Source of the DNA: an uncultured Opitutia bacterium
GTDB taxonomy: Bacteria; Verrucomicrobiota; Verrucomicrobiia; Opitutales; Opitutaceae
DNA length: 33,811 bases
Direction of reading: 5' to 3'
Assembly (NCBI GenBank): GCA_903900845.1
Contig: CAIUOU010000009.1
Span: forward strand, 1 to 33,811
Position numbers and translations under genes: made by a program. This document shows positions 6,572 through 15,352 of the stretch, in pieces; positions within the stretch are counted from its first letter, which is position 1, and each line of letters begins with the position of its first letter. Under the pieces are notes generated by a model. It was given only the letters and a program-made list of their open reading frames with translations, was not told the origin of the DNA and made no database searches.

Positions 6572-8947
6572 ATGAAAACCATCCGAACCTTGACCGTGCT
6601 TCTCCTGGCCGCCAGCGCCGCCGGGAATTCCGCCCGACTCGGCGCCCAGGCCGCGGGCTCCCCCCGCGCCAGCGAGGAAGTCGTACGCCTCACCGAGTTC
6701 AATGTGACCGCGTCCGAAGACCGCGGCTACGCCCCGGCCGAGACGATGACCGGCACCCGCGTCGCGACCAAGATCATCGACCTGCCGTACACGGTGAACG
6801 TGCTGACCGCGGAGTTCTTCGAGGACTTCGCGATCTTCGAACTGGCCGACAACATCGTGCAGATCGGCAGCTTCACCGGCCTCGACATCGGCGGTAACTT
6901 CAACCTCCGCGGCTTCAGCTCCAGCTTCCAGCTGCGCGACGGATTCTTTCGTTTGGGCCGTTACGGGTCCTCCAACATCGACCGGATGGAGATAATCAAG
7001 GGCTCCAACGCCGCCATCTACGGCCGCTCCTCCCCGGGCGGCATGGTGAACATGATCTCCAAGGCGCCGAAGACCCGAGAAAACCAGAAGCTTACCTTCA
7101 ACTACGGCTCTTACGGAACGGAGCGCATGACGCTCGAGGCCACCGGCCCGTTCGCCAAGTCCTCACTGGGCACGACCTCGTACCTGGTAACCGCCAGCCA
7201 CTACCAGCGGGATTTCGGGCAGGAATACGCTAGGAACCGGAATTACGAGTACTACGGGGCGCTGAAGCACACCTTCCCCGACTCCTCCAATCTCCTCCTT
7301 GCCGCCGAGTACTTGCTGCAGATGCGGCACGCCCCGCTCAACGGAGCCCCGCTCATCACCGACCAGAAAGGCACGGCCTCGGTCAACGACGACGAGGCCG
7401 TAGGCTACGCCTGGAGCCTCGCCGGGGTGAATCCCTTCGGCCCCAATTCCGAATTGAACCGTGGATACTCGGGCCTCACCGCCAACTACGACAAGCAGAT
7501 CAACGAGATCTGGAGTTTCCGCGCTTCCGCCAACTACTACCTCGTGCGCCGTTGGGACTATAACCAGAACACCGGCTGGGGCAGCCTCATCATCAACCCC
7601 GCCAACGCTGCGGCACCGATCACGAGCGCTCGTGGCGCCATCCCCCAAAAGGGCCTGATCTTCGAAGACGGCGGCGGCATCCAGGGCGACGTCCTCGCCA
7701 AGTACTGGACCGGCAACCGGCAGATCGAGCACCGCACCCTCACGGCGATCGATATCAACGATTACTACCGTTGGGACCCAACCCGCCAGTTCGCCGCCTC
7801 CGCGAATCCCGACATCGTCGCCTGGAACACCGTCCGCACCGTCCGCCTCGACCCGCTCACCCTGCGGCCCGCCGCGCCGGTCGCCTACTTCCCGAAATGG
7901 TTCCAGTGGGGCCAGGAGGTGGCCACGCGCATCCGCAAGCAGCGCGTCACCGTGCTAGGAGGACTAATCCGCCACCAGGCCGCGCTCTTCAACGGCCGGC
8001 TCCTTGCCTACGCCGGCGCTCGCTATGACACCGTCCGATTCCGCCACCGCGAGTTCATCCCCGTGCCGACCAACTTCGCAGTCGGCCAGTTGGTCGACAA
8101 GCAGCTCTCGGCGCTCAAGCCGAACTTCGGCGTGAACTATAAACTCAACAACAGCCTCCGGTTCTTCGTGAACTACAGCGAGAGCTACTTCGTGCCGCAG
8201 TCGGAGGCCACCGCGACGGTCAACAGTTCGGACTACAAGTCGGAGATCGCGAACGGCTGGGACTACGGTTTCAAGGGTTCCCTCCTGAACGACCGCCTCA
8301 CGTTCACCCTCTCCGGCTTCTACGCCATCCGCGAGAACGTGCAGGTGACGGACCTCGAGGAAACCCCGCCGGGCTCCGGCAACTACCTCACCATTTCGCG
8401 CCGCGAGGGCAACCAGCTCGTCCGCGGCTACGAGTTCGACTTTAACTGGCGCCTGACCGAAACGCTCTCCGCGGGCGGCAGCTGGGGCCACATCTACTCG
8501 ATCTACACCGACTACGGCAGTGCCTTCCCGTTGGCCGTGGGTCGCCGGGTCCAGGGCATCTCCCCTGTCAACGGCGGTGCGTACCTCAAGTGGGCTCCGG
8601 CCGCTGGTCCCTTCAAGGGCTTCTCGGGCAACATTGGCGTCTCCCACGTCGGCCCGACGCCGACCGAGGCCCCCAACGCGGGCGATACCTACTCCACCGC
8701 GGCGAACGGTCAGCGCGTCGTCACCCGCACCACCAACCAGTGGCGCCTCAAGGTGCCGGGCTACACCCTCTGGAATATCGGCGTGCGCTACCGTATCCCG
8801 ACCAGGAAATCCGCCTACGACCATACCTTCGCGATCAACGTGAACAACGCGCTCGACCAGGACTACGTACGGGCCAACCGCCTGCTGGGCGAAGAGCGTT
8901 CAGTCTTCCTGACCTACACGCTCGGACGCACGGGACGGAACCGCTGA
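6572..8947 (+). CDS. TonB-dependent receptor, FhuA/siderophore-type architecture
   Basis: Outer-membrane receptor of 791 residues. The start ATG at 6572 is chosen over the earlier frame opening because it begins a good signal peptide (MKTIRTLTVLLLAASAAG, cleavage near LGAQA). No Shine-Dalgarno sequence precedes it. The mature N-terminus has RLTEFNVTASEDRGY, a TonB-box-like region. The plug includes TRVATKIIDLPYTVNVLT, FNLRGFSSSF and the conserved MEIIKGSNAAIYGRSSPGG with GMVNMISKAP. The barrel follows, and the last strand is VFLTYTLGR. The C-terminus continues to RTGRNR instead of stopping on an aromatic residue, which is unusual. The plug resembles siderophore receptors, but Verrucomicrobiota also use this type for glycans, so the ligand is open. 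It stands alone between two terminators, upstream of two sulfatases. Confidence 0.92.
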   Translation: MKTIRTLTVLLLAASAAGNSARLGAQAAGSPRASEEVVRLTEFNVTASEDRGYAPAETMTGTRVATKIIDLPYTVNVLTAEFFEDFAIFELADNIVQIGSFTGLDIGGNFNLRGFSSSFQLRDGFFRLGRYGSSNIDRMEIIKGSNAAIYGRSSPGGMVNMISKAPKTRENQKLTFNYGSYGTERMTLEATGPFAKSSLGTTSYLVTASHYQRDFGQEYARNRNYEYYGALKHTFPDSSNLLLAAEYLLQMRHAPLNGAPLITDQKGTASVNDDEAVGYAWSLAGVNPFGPNSELNRGYSGLTANYDKQINEIWSFRASANYYLVRRWDYNQNTGWGSLIINPANAAAPITSARGAIPQKGLIFEDGGGIQGDVLAKYWTGNRQIEHRTLTAIDINDYYRWDPTRQFAASANPDIVAWNTVRTVRLDPLTLRPAAPVAYFPKWFQWGQEVATRIRKQRVTVLGGLIRHQAALFNGRLLAYAGARYDTVRFRHREFIPVPTNFAVGQLVDKQLSALKPNFGVNYKLNNSLRFFVNYSESYFVPQSEATATVNSSDYKSEIANGWDYGFKGSLLNDRLTFTLSGFYAIRENVQVTDLEETPPGSGNYLTISRREGNQLVRGYEFDFNWRLTETLSAGGSWGHIYSIYTDYGSAFPLAVGRRVQGISPVNGGAYLKWAPAAGPFKGFSGNIGVSHVGPTPTEAPNAGDTYSTAANGQRVVTRTTNQWRLKVPGYTLWNIGVRYRIPTRKSAYDHTFAINVNNALDQDYVRANRLLGEERSVFLTYTLGRTGRNR

Positions 8948-8969
8948 GCACAGCAAATCCCTTCCCGCG

Positions 8970-9000
8970 GGCGCGCCTCCCAGCGAGGCGCGCCTTTTTT
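8970..9000 (+). terminator. Strong intrinsic terminator after the second TonB receptor
   Basis: Perfect 10-base stem GGCGCGCCTC / GAGGCGCGCC (8970-8979 and 8985-8994) with a 5-base loop CCAGC, directly followed by six T (8995-9000). It lies 22 bases after the receptor stop and 53 bases before the first sulfatase start, so the sulfatases probably need their own promoter or read-through. Confidence 0.92.
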
Positions 9001-9053
9001 ATCGCACGATCCCGCGCCTCTGCCACCTCCTGAAACCGCCCCTAGCAAACGTC

Positions 9054-10526
9054 ATGATCCTCACTCGTGTCCGCTCGCTCCTCGCCCACCTGCTGGCCCT
9101 CACACCTTTTTTCGCGTCCGCCGCATCCCCCGCCCGGCCGAACATCGTGCTCATGATGGCCGACGACCTCGCGTGGGGTGAGACCGGCTACAACGGCCAC
9201 CCTCAGGTGAAGACGCCCGTGCTCGACGAGATGGCGCGCTCGTCGCTCCGGCTCAACCGCTTCTACGCCGCCTCGCCGGTCTGCAGCCCCACGCGCGCAA
9301 GCGTGCTCACCGGCCGTCACGCCAACCGCTCCGGCGCATTTTCCCCGAACTATTCCACCCGTCCCGAGGAGATCACAATCGCCCAGATCCTTCGCCAGGG
9401 CGGCTACCGCACCGGACACTTCGGCAAGTGGCACGTCGGCCCCGTGAAGAGCGCGTCCCCCGTGAACCCGGGCCGGCTCGGCTTCGACGAATACCTCTCG
9501 CACGACAATTTTTTCGAGATGAACCCGCCACTGAGCCGCAATGGCGCCACGCCGGAAATCATCCGCGGCGAGAGCTCCGAACTGGTGGCCGCCGAGGCCG
9601 CCCGTTTTGCGCGCAAGGTCGCGGCCGAGGGGCGGCCGTTTCTCATCGTGCTCTGGTTCGGCTCGCCGCACGGCCCTTACTCGGGGACTCCCACGGACGT
9701 CGCGCTTTACCGCGATATCGCCGGCGAGGAACTCCGGCACCGCTTCGCGGAGATCACGGCCATGGACCGCGCCATCGGTGGTTTCCGCTCCGTCCTGCGT
9801 GAGCTTGGTGTGGCCGAAAACACCCTCCTTTGGTTCAATTCGGACAACGGCCTGCCGGCGGAACATAAAGGCGAGTCGTTCGACGGCGGCTGGCGGGGTT
9901 CCAAGGGCACCGTATTCGAGGGTGGCCTGCGGGTTCCCGGCATCATCGAGTGGCCCGCGGTCATCCGCACGCCTCGTGTCAGTTCGGTGCCGGCCGTGAC
10001 CTCGGACATCCTTCCCACCCTGCTCGATCTCACGGGGCTGGCTTCGCCGAAGCCGGGCCGCCCGATCGACGGGATCAGCCTGCGCCCCCTGATCGTCAAC
10101 GGCGCGATGCAGGAACGCCCATCGCCAATCGGCTTCTGGCAGTACGATGCGTCCGGCGAGCGGACGAACGGCCGCTGGCTCGACGCCGAGCTGGCCCGCG
10201 GCACGACGCCCACAACGCGCAACCCCGCGATCGACTTCCTCAACTACAAACACCCCGTGCCGAAGACCTCGCGTTTCGGCGGCGTCGCGGCTTGGACCGA
10301 CAACCGCTACAAGCTGATGCTATCCGACCGGGCGGTCGCCAATCCGGCGAAGGTTGGCGGGAAGCGGGACGTACCCGAGGCCGTCGCGCTCTACGACCTC
10401 ATCGACGATCCACGGGAGGAGCGGAACCTCGCCGCGCGCCATCCCGAGATCGTGGCTCGGATGACGGCGGAGTTGCACGCCTGGCAGCGCTCCGTGGAGC
10501 GGAGCCTTTCAGGCGCGGACTACTGA
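9054..10526 (+). CDS. S1-family sulfatase 1 (secreted, formylglycine type)
   Basis: Sulfuric ester hydrolase of the alkaline-phosphatase fold, 490 residues, with an N-terminal signal peptide (cleavage near FASAAS). The sequence shows the metal ligands Asp37-Asp38 in MADDLAWG and the sulfatase signature CSPTRASVLTGR, in which Cys77 would be converted to formylglycine and Arg81 stabilises it. It also has GKWH (Lys125, His127), SPHGPY (His206) and SDNG (Asp264, Asn265), then KGTVFEGGLRVPG. These cover the usual active-site set. The substrate cannot be read from the sequence; the closest general kind is arylsulfatase A/GALNS-like. No Shine-Dalgarno sequence precedes the ATG. The second sulfatase starts 67 bases downstream, so the two are probably co-transcribed. 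Maturation needs a formylglycine-generating enzyme, which is not in this window. Confidence 0.94.
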   Translation: MILTRVRSLLAHLLALTPFFASAASPARPNIVLMMADDLAWGETGYNGHPQVKTPVLDEMARSSLRLNRFYAASPVCSPTRASVLTGRHANRSGAFSPNYSTRPEEITIAQILRQGGYRTGHFGKWHVGPVKSASPVNPGRLGFDEYLSHDNFFEMNPPLSRNGATPEIIRGESSELVAAEAARFARKVAAEGRPFLIVLWFGSPHGPYSGTPTDVALYRDIAGEELRHRFAEITAMDRAIGGFRSVLRELGVAENTLLWFNSDNGLPAEHKGESFDGGWRGSKGTVFEGGLRVPGIIEWPAVIRTPRVSSVPAVTSDILPTLLDLTGLASPKPGRPIDGISLRPLIVNGAMQERPSPIGFWQYDASGERTNGRWLDAELARGTTPTTRNPAIDFLNYKHPVPKTSRFGGVAAWTDNRYKLMLSDRAVANPAKVGGKRDVPEAVALYDLIDDPREERNLAARHPEIVARMTAELHAWQRSVERSLSGADY

Positions 10527-10593
10527 ACCGGGTACGCTCCGGCTCCAGCACCGCGCGCCCTCCGGAAAATCCGCAGCCCCTGCCCCTTCACCC

Positions 10594-12063
10594 ATGCTCC
10601 CCGGCTTCCGCTCCATCCTGACGGTGCTACTCGTCGGCGCGTGCGGCCCCTTCGCCTTGGCCGCGGAGGGCAAGGCGAAGGCCGCGCGCACCGCTCCTCG
10701 ATCCGACGCCCCGCGGCCCAACGTCGTCCTGATCATCGCGGACGACCTCGGCTACGGCGAACCAGGATGCCAAGGAGGGCGGGAAGTTCCGACCCCGAAC
10801 ATCGACCGGATCGCGGGGGAAGGTGTGCGGTTCACGCAAGGCTACGTCACAGCCTCGGTGTGCGCGCCTTCCCGCGCGGGACTGCTCACCGGGCGCTACC
10901 AGACCCGCTTCGGCTTCGAGGGCAACGCGATCGGCGCGACCAACGCGGACCCCAAGGTCGGCCTTCCCACGGACCAGCGGACGATCGCCCAGCGCCTGCG
11001 CGATACCGGCTACGCCACGGCGCTGGTGGGTAAGTGGCACCTTGGGGGCACGGCGGGATTTCATCCGCTCCGGAGGGGCTTCGATGAGTTTTTCGGCTTC
11101 CTCCACGAGGGCCACTACTACGCGCCCCCCGTGTCCGCGCGCCTGACGACTTGGTTACGGCGGACGGCCCTCCCGGATGGCGGCGGCGGGCGCTGGAGTT
11201 CGCCGGATGGCCGCGTGATCTGGACGACTCACATGGGGAACAAGGAGCCGGACTACGACGCCGACAATCCGATCCTGCGCGGTAGCCAACCGGAGAACGA
11301 GGTCGCGCACCTTACCGACGCATTCACCCGTGAAGCGTGCGACTTCATCCAGCGGCACAGCACCCAGCCCTTTTTTCTCACGCTCGCCTACAACGCGGTG
11401 CACAGCCCCATGCAGGCCCCGGACCGCTACCTCGAGAAATTTAGCCACCTGCCGGATATCCACCGGCGCCTCTTCGCGGCGATGCTGGCGCAACTCGACG
11501 AGGGCGTCGGGACCGTCTTGGCGCAGCTTCACGCCCACGGACTCGAGGAGAACACGCTCGTCGTCTTCCTCTCCGACAACGGAGGCGCCACCCGGGAACT
11601 CACATCCGGGAACGGCCCGCTGCGAGGCGAGAAAGGGTCGCTGTTCGAGGGCGGTATCCGCGTGCCCTTCCTCGCCCGGTGGCCGCGGTCCCTGCCGGCG
11701 GGCCAGGTATTCGAATCTCCCGTGAGCTCGCTCGATATCGCGGCGACCGCGTTGGCGGCGGCGGGAATCTCCCTGGCTTCCGGCGAACTCGACGGCGTTG
11801 ATCTTGTGCAGTCCGTCAAGGTCCGCTCCCCGGAGCCCCGCGTGCTCTTCTGGCGAATGGGCCAGCGGTGTGCCGTGCGCGCGGGGGACTGGAAACTTGT
11901 GCGTGACGGCGGCCCGCGCCAATCGGGCGCATGGCAATTATTCAACCTCGCGGAGGATGCCGGCGAAAAGACGGACCTGGCGGCCCGGGAGCCCGCCCGG
12001 GTCGAAGCCTTGGTGAAAACGTGGGAGAATTGGAACGCGAACCAGCGTCCGCCGCTCTGGTGA
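10594..12063 (+). CDS. S1-family sulfatase 2 (secreted, formylglycine type)
   Basis: Second formylglycine sulfatase, 489 residues. The signal peptide is MLPGFRSILTVLLVGACGPF; VGAC at 14-17 could serve as a lipobox, with ordinary cleavage near ALAA as the alternative. Active-site residues seen are Asp50-Asp51 (IIADDLGYGE), Cys90 and Arg94 in CAPSRAGLLTGR, GKWH (Lys147, His149), NAVHSP (His270) and SDNGG (Asp328, Asn329), then KGSLFEGGIRVPF. The short SLFEGGIR segment and the C-terminal LFNLAEDAGEKTDLA are typical of bacterial arylsulfatases acting on glycans. It follows sulfatase 1 in the same direction but is only distantly similar to it, so the pair is not a recent duplication. Its end faces the end of the oxidase gene with 6 bases between them and no terminator visible. 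Confidence 0.94.
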   Translation: MLPGFRSILTVLLVGACGPFALAAEGKAKAARTAPRSDAPRPNVVLIIADDLGYGEPGCQGGREVPTPNIDRIAGEGVRFTQGYVTASVCAPSRAGLLTGRYQTRFGFEGNAIGATNADPKVGLPTDQRTIAQRLRDTGYATALVGKWHLGGTAGFHPLRRGFDEFFGFLHEGHYYAPPVSARLTTWLRRTALPDGGGGRWSSPDGRVIWTTHMGNKEPDYDADNPILRGSQPENEVAHLTDAFTREACDFIQRHSTQPFFLTLAYNAVHSPMQAPDRYLEKFSHLPDIHRRLFAAMLAQLDEGVGTVLAQLHAHGLEENTLVVFLSDNGGATRELTSGNGPLRGEKGSLFEGGIRVPFLARWPRSLPAGQVFESPVSSLDIAATALAAAGISLASGELDGVDLVQSVKVRSPEPRVLFWRMGQRCAVRAGDWKLVRDGGPRQSGAWQLFNLAEDAGEKTDLAAREPARVEALVKTWENWNANQRPPLW

Positions 12064-12069
12064 CGCCTG

Positions 12070-13506
12070 CTACTTGTGGTCCCACGGCAGCTTCACCTCG
12101 AGCCGAGGGTGCTTCCAGACCTCGAAACGATCGAACATCTTTCCCGGATTAAGGATCCCACGCGGATCCAACGCGCGCTTCACGGCCTGCATCGCCTTCA
12201 CCTGCGCCGGTGAGTGCTGCAGCCGGAGAAACGGCGACTTGGCGAGGCCGATGCCGTGTTCGCCCGAGATGGCGCCCCCGAGCGCGACCACCTCGCGCAT
12301 GAGGCGGTCGACGGCCTTCTCCGCGGCGCGTCGCTCGGCCGGCACCGCCCGGCGGTACATGATGTTCACGTGCAGGTTGCCGTCGGCCAGATGCCCGAAA
12401 GTTGGGATATGCAGGCCGCTCTCGCGCTTCAGGCGCTCCAGGAAACGAGCCAGCTTCACGTAGGAACGCATCGGCACCACGACGTCCTCGTTGAGCTTCG
12501 AGTCGCCGAGCTCGAACATCGCGCCGGAACACTTGCGCCGGACCGACCAGAGTTCCTCCGCCTCGTCGCGTGAACGCGCCGCGCGGTGCGCCGTCGCGCA
12601 CTCCGCCGCCCAATCGAGCGCCGCCTTGCGCTGCTCGCGGACCTCCGCGGCCGAACCGGCGAACTCGAGCAAGATGACGGGACGTCCCGGTTGGCCGGGA
12701 AACACCATCTTCCCCGTGGCCCGCTCGGCGCACAACACGCTGCCTCGGTCCAGATACTCGCAGATCGCCGGCTGCACGCGCCGGCGGAAAAGCGCGAGCG
12801 CCGCCTGCAACGCGGCCGGCTCGTCGCGGAATGAAGTGAGCAGGGTCCAGCGCTGCTCCGGGCGCGGGATCAGCTTGAGCACCGCGCCCGTCACCACCCC
12901 CAGCATGCCCTCGCTGCCGATCCAAAGGTCGCGGAGGTTGAAGCCGGCGGAGAACTTCTTCGTCGCCGTACCCCACTGGACCTCCTCGCCGGTCGGCAGA
13001 AACCCGCGCAGAGCCACCACGAAGTCACGCGTGACGCCGTACTTTCCCCCGTGCATCCCGCCCGCGTTGCAGGCGACATTTCCACCGATGGTGCAGTACT
13101 CGCGCGAGGACGGGTCGGGCGGATAAAACCAACCCGCGGCGTCGGCGGCGCGCTGGATGTCGCCGACCACGGCGCCGGCCCCGACGTGCGCCATCCCCGC
13201 CTCGCCGTCGATCTCGATGCGATTCAACGCCCGCAGGTCCACCACCCATCCTCCCCGCCGCGGAGCGGCCGCGCCGGTAAGCGTCGTGCCACGACCACGG
13301 GTCGTGACCGGAACACGAAGTTCATTCGCCAGCTCCAGCACCACGCCGACCTGCTCCTCTTTGCGGACGCGCACGACCGCCTCGGGCCGGAACAGGATCT
13401 TGCTGCTGTCGAAGCCCGCCTCACGCAGGGAGGCCGCGTCGGTCGCCACCACCGTGGCGCCCAACCGGCGTTTCAACCGCGACGTCGCGCGCGCATGAGA
13501 ACTCAT
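12070..13506 (-). CDS. glcD: GlcD-type FAD-linked oxidase (glycolate / D-lactate / D-2-hydroxy acid dehydrogenase)
   Basis: Flavoprotein oxidising a D-2-hydroxy acid to the 2-oxo acid, 478 residues, close to GlcD length (about 499 in E. coli). The FAD-binding PCMH domain contains TTRGRGTTLTGAA, PPDPSSREYCTIGGNVACNAGG and GSEGMLGVVTGAVLKL. The C-terminal FAD-oxidase domain contains PTFGHLADGNLHVN, with the metal or substrate histidines, then SGEHGIGLAKSP and the closing DPRGILNPGK. All of these are hallmark GlcD/LDHD motifs. No signal peptide is present, so it acts in the cytoplasm. The partner subunits GlcE and GlcF (Fe-S) are absent here, so it may act alone like D-lactate dehydrogenase. It lies between sulfatases on the - strand, 322 bases downstream of sulfatase 3. 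Glycolate, D-lactate or D-2-hydroxyglutarate are all possible substrates. Confidence 0.9.
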   Translation of the reverse strand: MSSHARATSRLKRRLGATVVATDAASLREAGFDSSKILFRPEAVVRVRKEEQVGVVLELANELRVPVTTRGRGTTLTGAAAPRRGGWVVDLRALNRIEIDGEAGMAHVGAGAVVGDIQRAADAAGWFYPPDPSSREYCTIGGNVACNAGGMHGGKYGVTRDFVVALRGFLPTGEEVQWGTATKKFSAGFNLRDLWIGSEGMLGVVTGAVLKLIPRPEQRWTLLTSFRDEPAALQAALALFRRRVQPAICEYLDRGSVLCAERATGKMVFPGQPGRPVILLEFAGSAAEVREQRKAALDWAAECATAHRAARSRDEAEELWSVRRKCSGAMFELGDSKLNEDVVVPMRSYVKLARFLERLKRESGLHIPTFGHLADGNLHVNIMYRRAVPAERRAAEKAVDRLMREVVALGGAISGEHGIGLAKSPFLRLQHSPAQVKAMQAVKRALDPRGILNPGKMFDRFEVWKHPRLEVKLPWDHK

Positions 13507-13603
13507 GCGGCCAACTTGGCGCCGCGCTTCCGGCGGGGCAATCCCGCGGCGAGAGGTTGCCGCGGTTGATGCGCAAGCGCCGGGCGGATGGCGTCAGGGC
13601 AAA

Positions 13604-13768
13604 TCAGCTCGCTAGTTCGGCGCCGGCGCGGTGGACCGCTGCCCGGTCGCCGGCTTCAGCTGCGGCGACACTCGATGCGTTGTGGAAGGGAACGCCGGGC
13701 ACGTCTTCGGGGGAAATAGGTCCGATGACGATCACGTCGGGGGGCGGGTCGGCGCCATGCAGGCCCAC
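13604..13768 (-). other. Coding-like short open frame in the 13507-13828 gap (possible gene remnant)
   Basis: The only gap above 300 bases (13507-13828) lies between two - strand genes. It contains a frame readable from GTG 13768 to TGA 13604 (54 residues) with the segment DVIVIGPISPEDVPGVPFHN, which looks like protein rather than noise; most of its codons end in G or C. The frame is also open upstream to the TGA of sulfatase 3, in the same phase. I do not recognise the protein. It could be the tail of a decayed gene, a small protein, or chance in GC-rich DNA. No convincing promoter was seen in the gap. Confidence 0.2.
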
Positions 13769-13828
13769 CGCGGCGCGGGGGCTAAAACCAAGAGGCGCGG
13801 GATATCTCCTGGGGAACGTGAAATAGGT

Positions 13829-15235
13829 TCACTGCTTTTTCTTCGCGGCCTTCGGCGGCGGATCCGCACGACGCGGGTCGGAAAGCAGGCGCGGATCGCC
13901 GAACACCGGGCCCTCGTCCCCGTTCGCCTTCATCCAAGCGGTAACCTCGGCTCGGAGCGCGGCCAACTGTGTCGCGTGCGCCGGTTCACGGGCGAGATTG
14001 CGAAGTTCCAGCGGGTCCGAACGAAGGTCGTAGAGTTCCTCACCCGGGCGCTCGTGGTAGCGGCCCACCACCGCGGCCGCGGCCGGATTCGTTCGGGCCG
14101 CATCCTGCCAGCTACCGAAATACCCCGGGCCGTCGCGGGCCTGCCCCAGGTCCACATGGGTCGAGAAGTAGAAATCCGGCCGCAGGTTGCGGATGTATTT
14201 CCAGTCGGCGGTCCGCACGCTGCGGATAGGGTAGATATTGAAGCGGCCGTCGGCGCTGTGGGTCGTGAAGATCCGGTCGCGATGGACGCCGCTCTCGCCC
14301 CTCAGCACGGGCGCGAACGAGCGCCCGTCGATATCCCCGGGTGCTCGCCCCCCGGCCACCTCGACGAGCGTGGGCAGCAGGTCGATCCAGCTCACCATCG
14401 CGTTCGTTCGCCGCCCAGCGGGAGCGCGACCCGGCCACACCGCGATCAGCGGGGTACGGATGCCGCCGTCGTAGAGCGTCCACTTGCCAAAGGGCCATTG
14501 CGCCCCGTGGTCCGAGGTCGTGAGGAAAAAAGTCCCGGCGCCGAGCACCTCGCGGGCCGCGTCGTAGACCTCGCCGAGTTCCCGGTCCATCCGGCCGACC
14601 GCGGCGTAGTAAAGCGCGCGGGCCTCGCGCGTGCGGGGCGTGTCGACGTGGTTCGCCGGCACCGTGACGCCCTCGGCGGTGTAGCCCTCGCCGGACGCGG
14701 GCCACGGGACGTGTGGCCAATTGGAGCCGACAAGAAGACAGAGCGGCCGCGGGTCGCGGCGCGCGCGCAACCACGCGAGCGCGGCCGGCACGGCGATGTG
14801 TTCGTGGAACTTGTCGTGACCGAAGTGATCGAAGCCGTAGTCGCCGGTGTGCTGATAGTGCGAAACCTTGCCGAAGGCGACGACCTCGTAGCCGAGGTCC
14901 TTCAGGTAGGCGGGGAGCTTCCGGATTTCGGCGCGAGGCTTCGAGTGGTTGGCCTCCGCCCCGTTGCGCGCGGGCATGAGCCCGGTGAGCAGCGCGGCGC
15001 GACTCGGAGCACAGCTCGGGGATGCGACAAAGGCACGGTCGAACGTGAGCCCCGCGGCCGCGAGGCGCTCCATGTTGGGCGTCTTCACATCGCGGGAGCC
15101 ATAGGCGGACGAGTCGAGGATGCCGTGGTCATCCGTGAGGAACACCACGATGTTAGGCCGCGGCTCCGCGAAGGTGGTCGCGGGCGAGACCGCGGCGAGC
15201 GCGAGCGCGAACAGGGGCGATGAAAGGCGGCGCAT
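13829..15235 (-). CDS. S1-family sulfatase 3, heparan N-sulfatase-like
   Basis: Third formylglycine sulfatase, 468 residues, with signal peptide MRRLSSPLFALALAAVSPA (cleavage near TFAE). It shows Asp35-Asp36 in FLTDDHG, Cys75 and Arg79 in SPSCAPSRAALLTGL, Lys123 and His126 in FGKVSH, and SNWPHVPW. The late motif is TSDHGAQWPFGKWTLYDGGIR: Asp-His instead of the Asp-Asn of the other two sulfatases, followed by GKWTLYDGG. That is the pattern of N-sulfoglucosamine sulfohydrolase-like enzymes, so it may attack N-sulfated or similar sugars; this is a family inference. The C-terminus ends in a Lys-rich tail (KAAKKKQ). It is transcribed away from the NfeD operon with 117 bases between the starts (15236-15352), where no clear promoter was recognised. 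Confidence 0.93.
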   Translation of the reverse strand: MRRLSSPLFALALAAVSPATTFAEPRPNIVVFLTDDHGILDSSAYGSRDVKTPNMERLAAAGLTFDRAFVASPSCAPSRAALLTGLMPARNGAEANHSKPRAEIRKLPAYLKDLGYEVVAFGKVSHYQHTGDYGFDHFGHDKFHEHIAVPAALAWLRARRDPRPLCLLVGSNWPHVPWPASGEGYTAEGVTVPANHVDTPRTREARALYYAAVGRMDRELGEVYDAAREVLGAGTFFLTTSDHGAQWPFGKWTLYDGGIRTPLIAVWPGRAPAGRRTNAMVSWIDLLPTLVEVAGGRAPGDIDGRSFAPVLRGESGVHRDRIFTTHSADGRFNIYPIRSVRTADWKYIRNLRPDFYFSTHVDLGQARDGPGYFGSWQDAARTNPAAAAVVGRYHERPGEELYDLRSDPLELRNLAREPAHATQLAALRAEVTAWMKANGDEGPVFGDPRLLSDPRRADPPPKAAKKKQ

Positions 15236-15352
15236 GGCTGGAGCATCTGGACCGGGACGCGGGCGTCACCTCCTAACTTCACGTCGGGTCAAGCGCGACC
15301 CGGCGGCAGGACGACCGATGGCGCGCGGCGCCGGACGGAGCGACCTTGCCGG

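Noticed and set aside
13557-13826. 89-codon + strand frame in the 13507-13828 gap
   Set aside because: No ribosome site, Ala/Arg/Ser/Pro-rich noise, and opposite to both neighbours; the - strand frame in the same gap looks more protein-like.
13631-15223. 530-codon open frame on the + strand
   Set aside because: Antisense to sulfatase 3 with its intact active-site motifs; composition is Arg/Gly/Ala noise.
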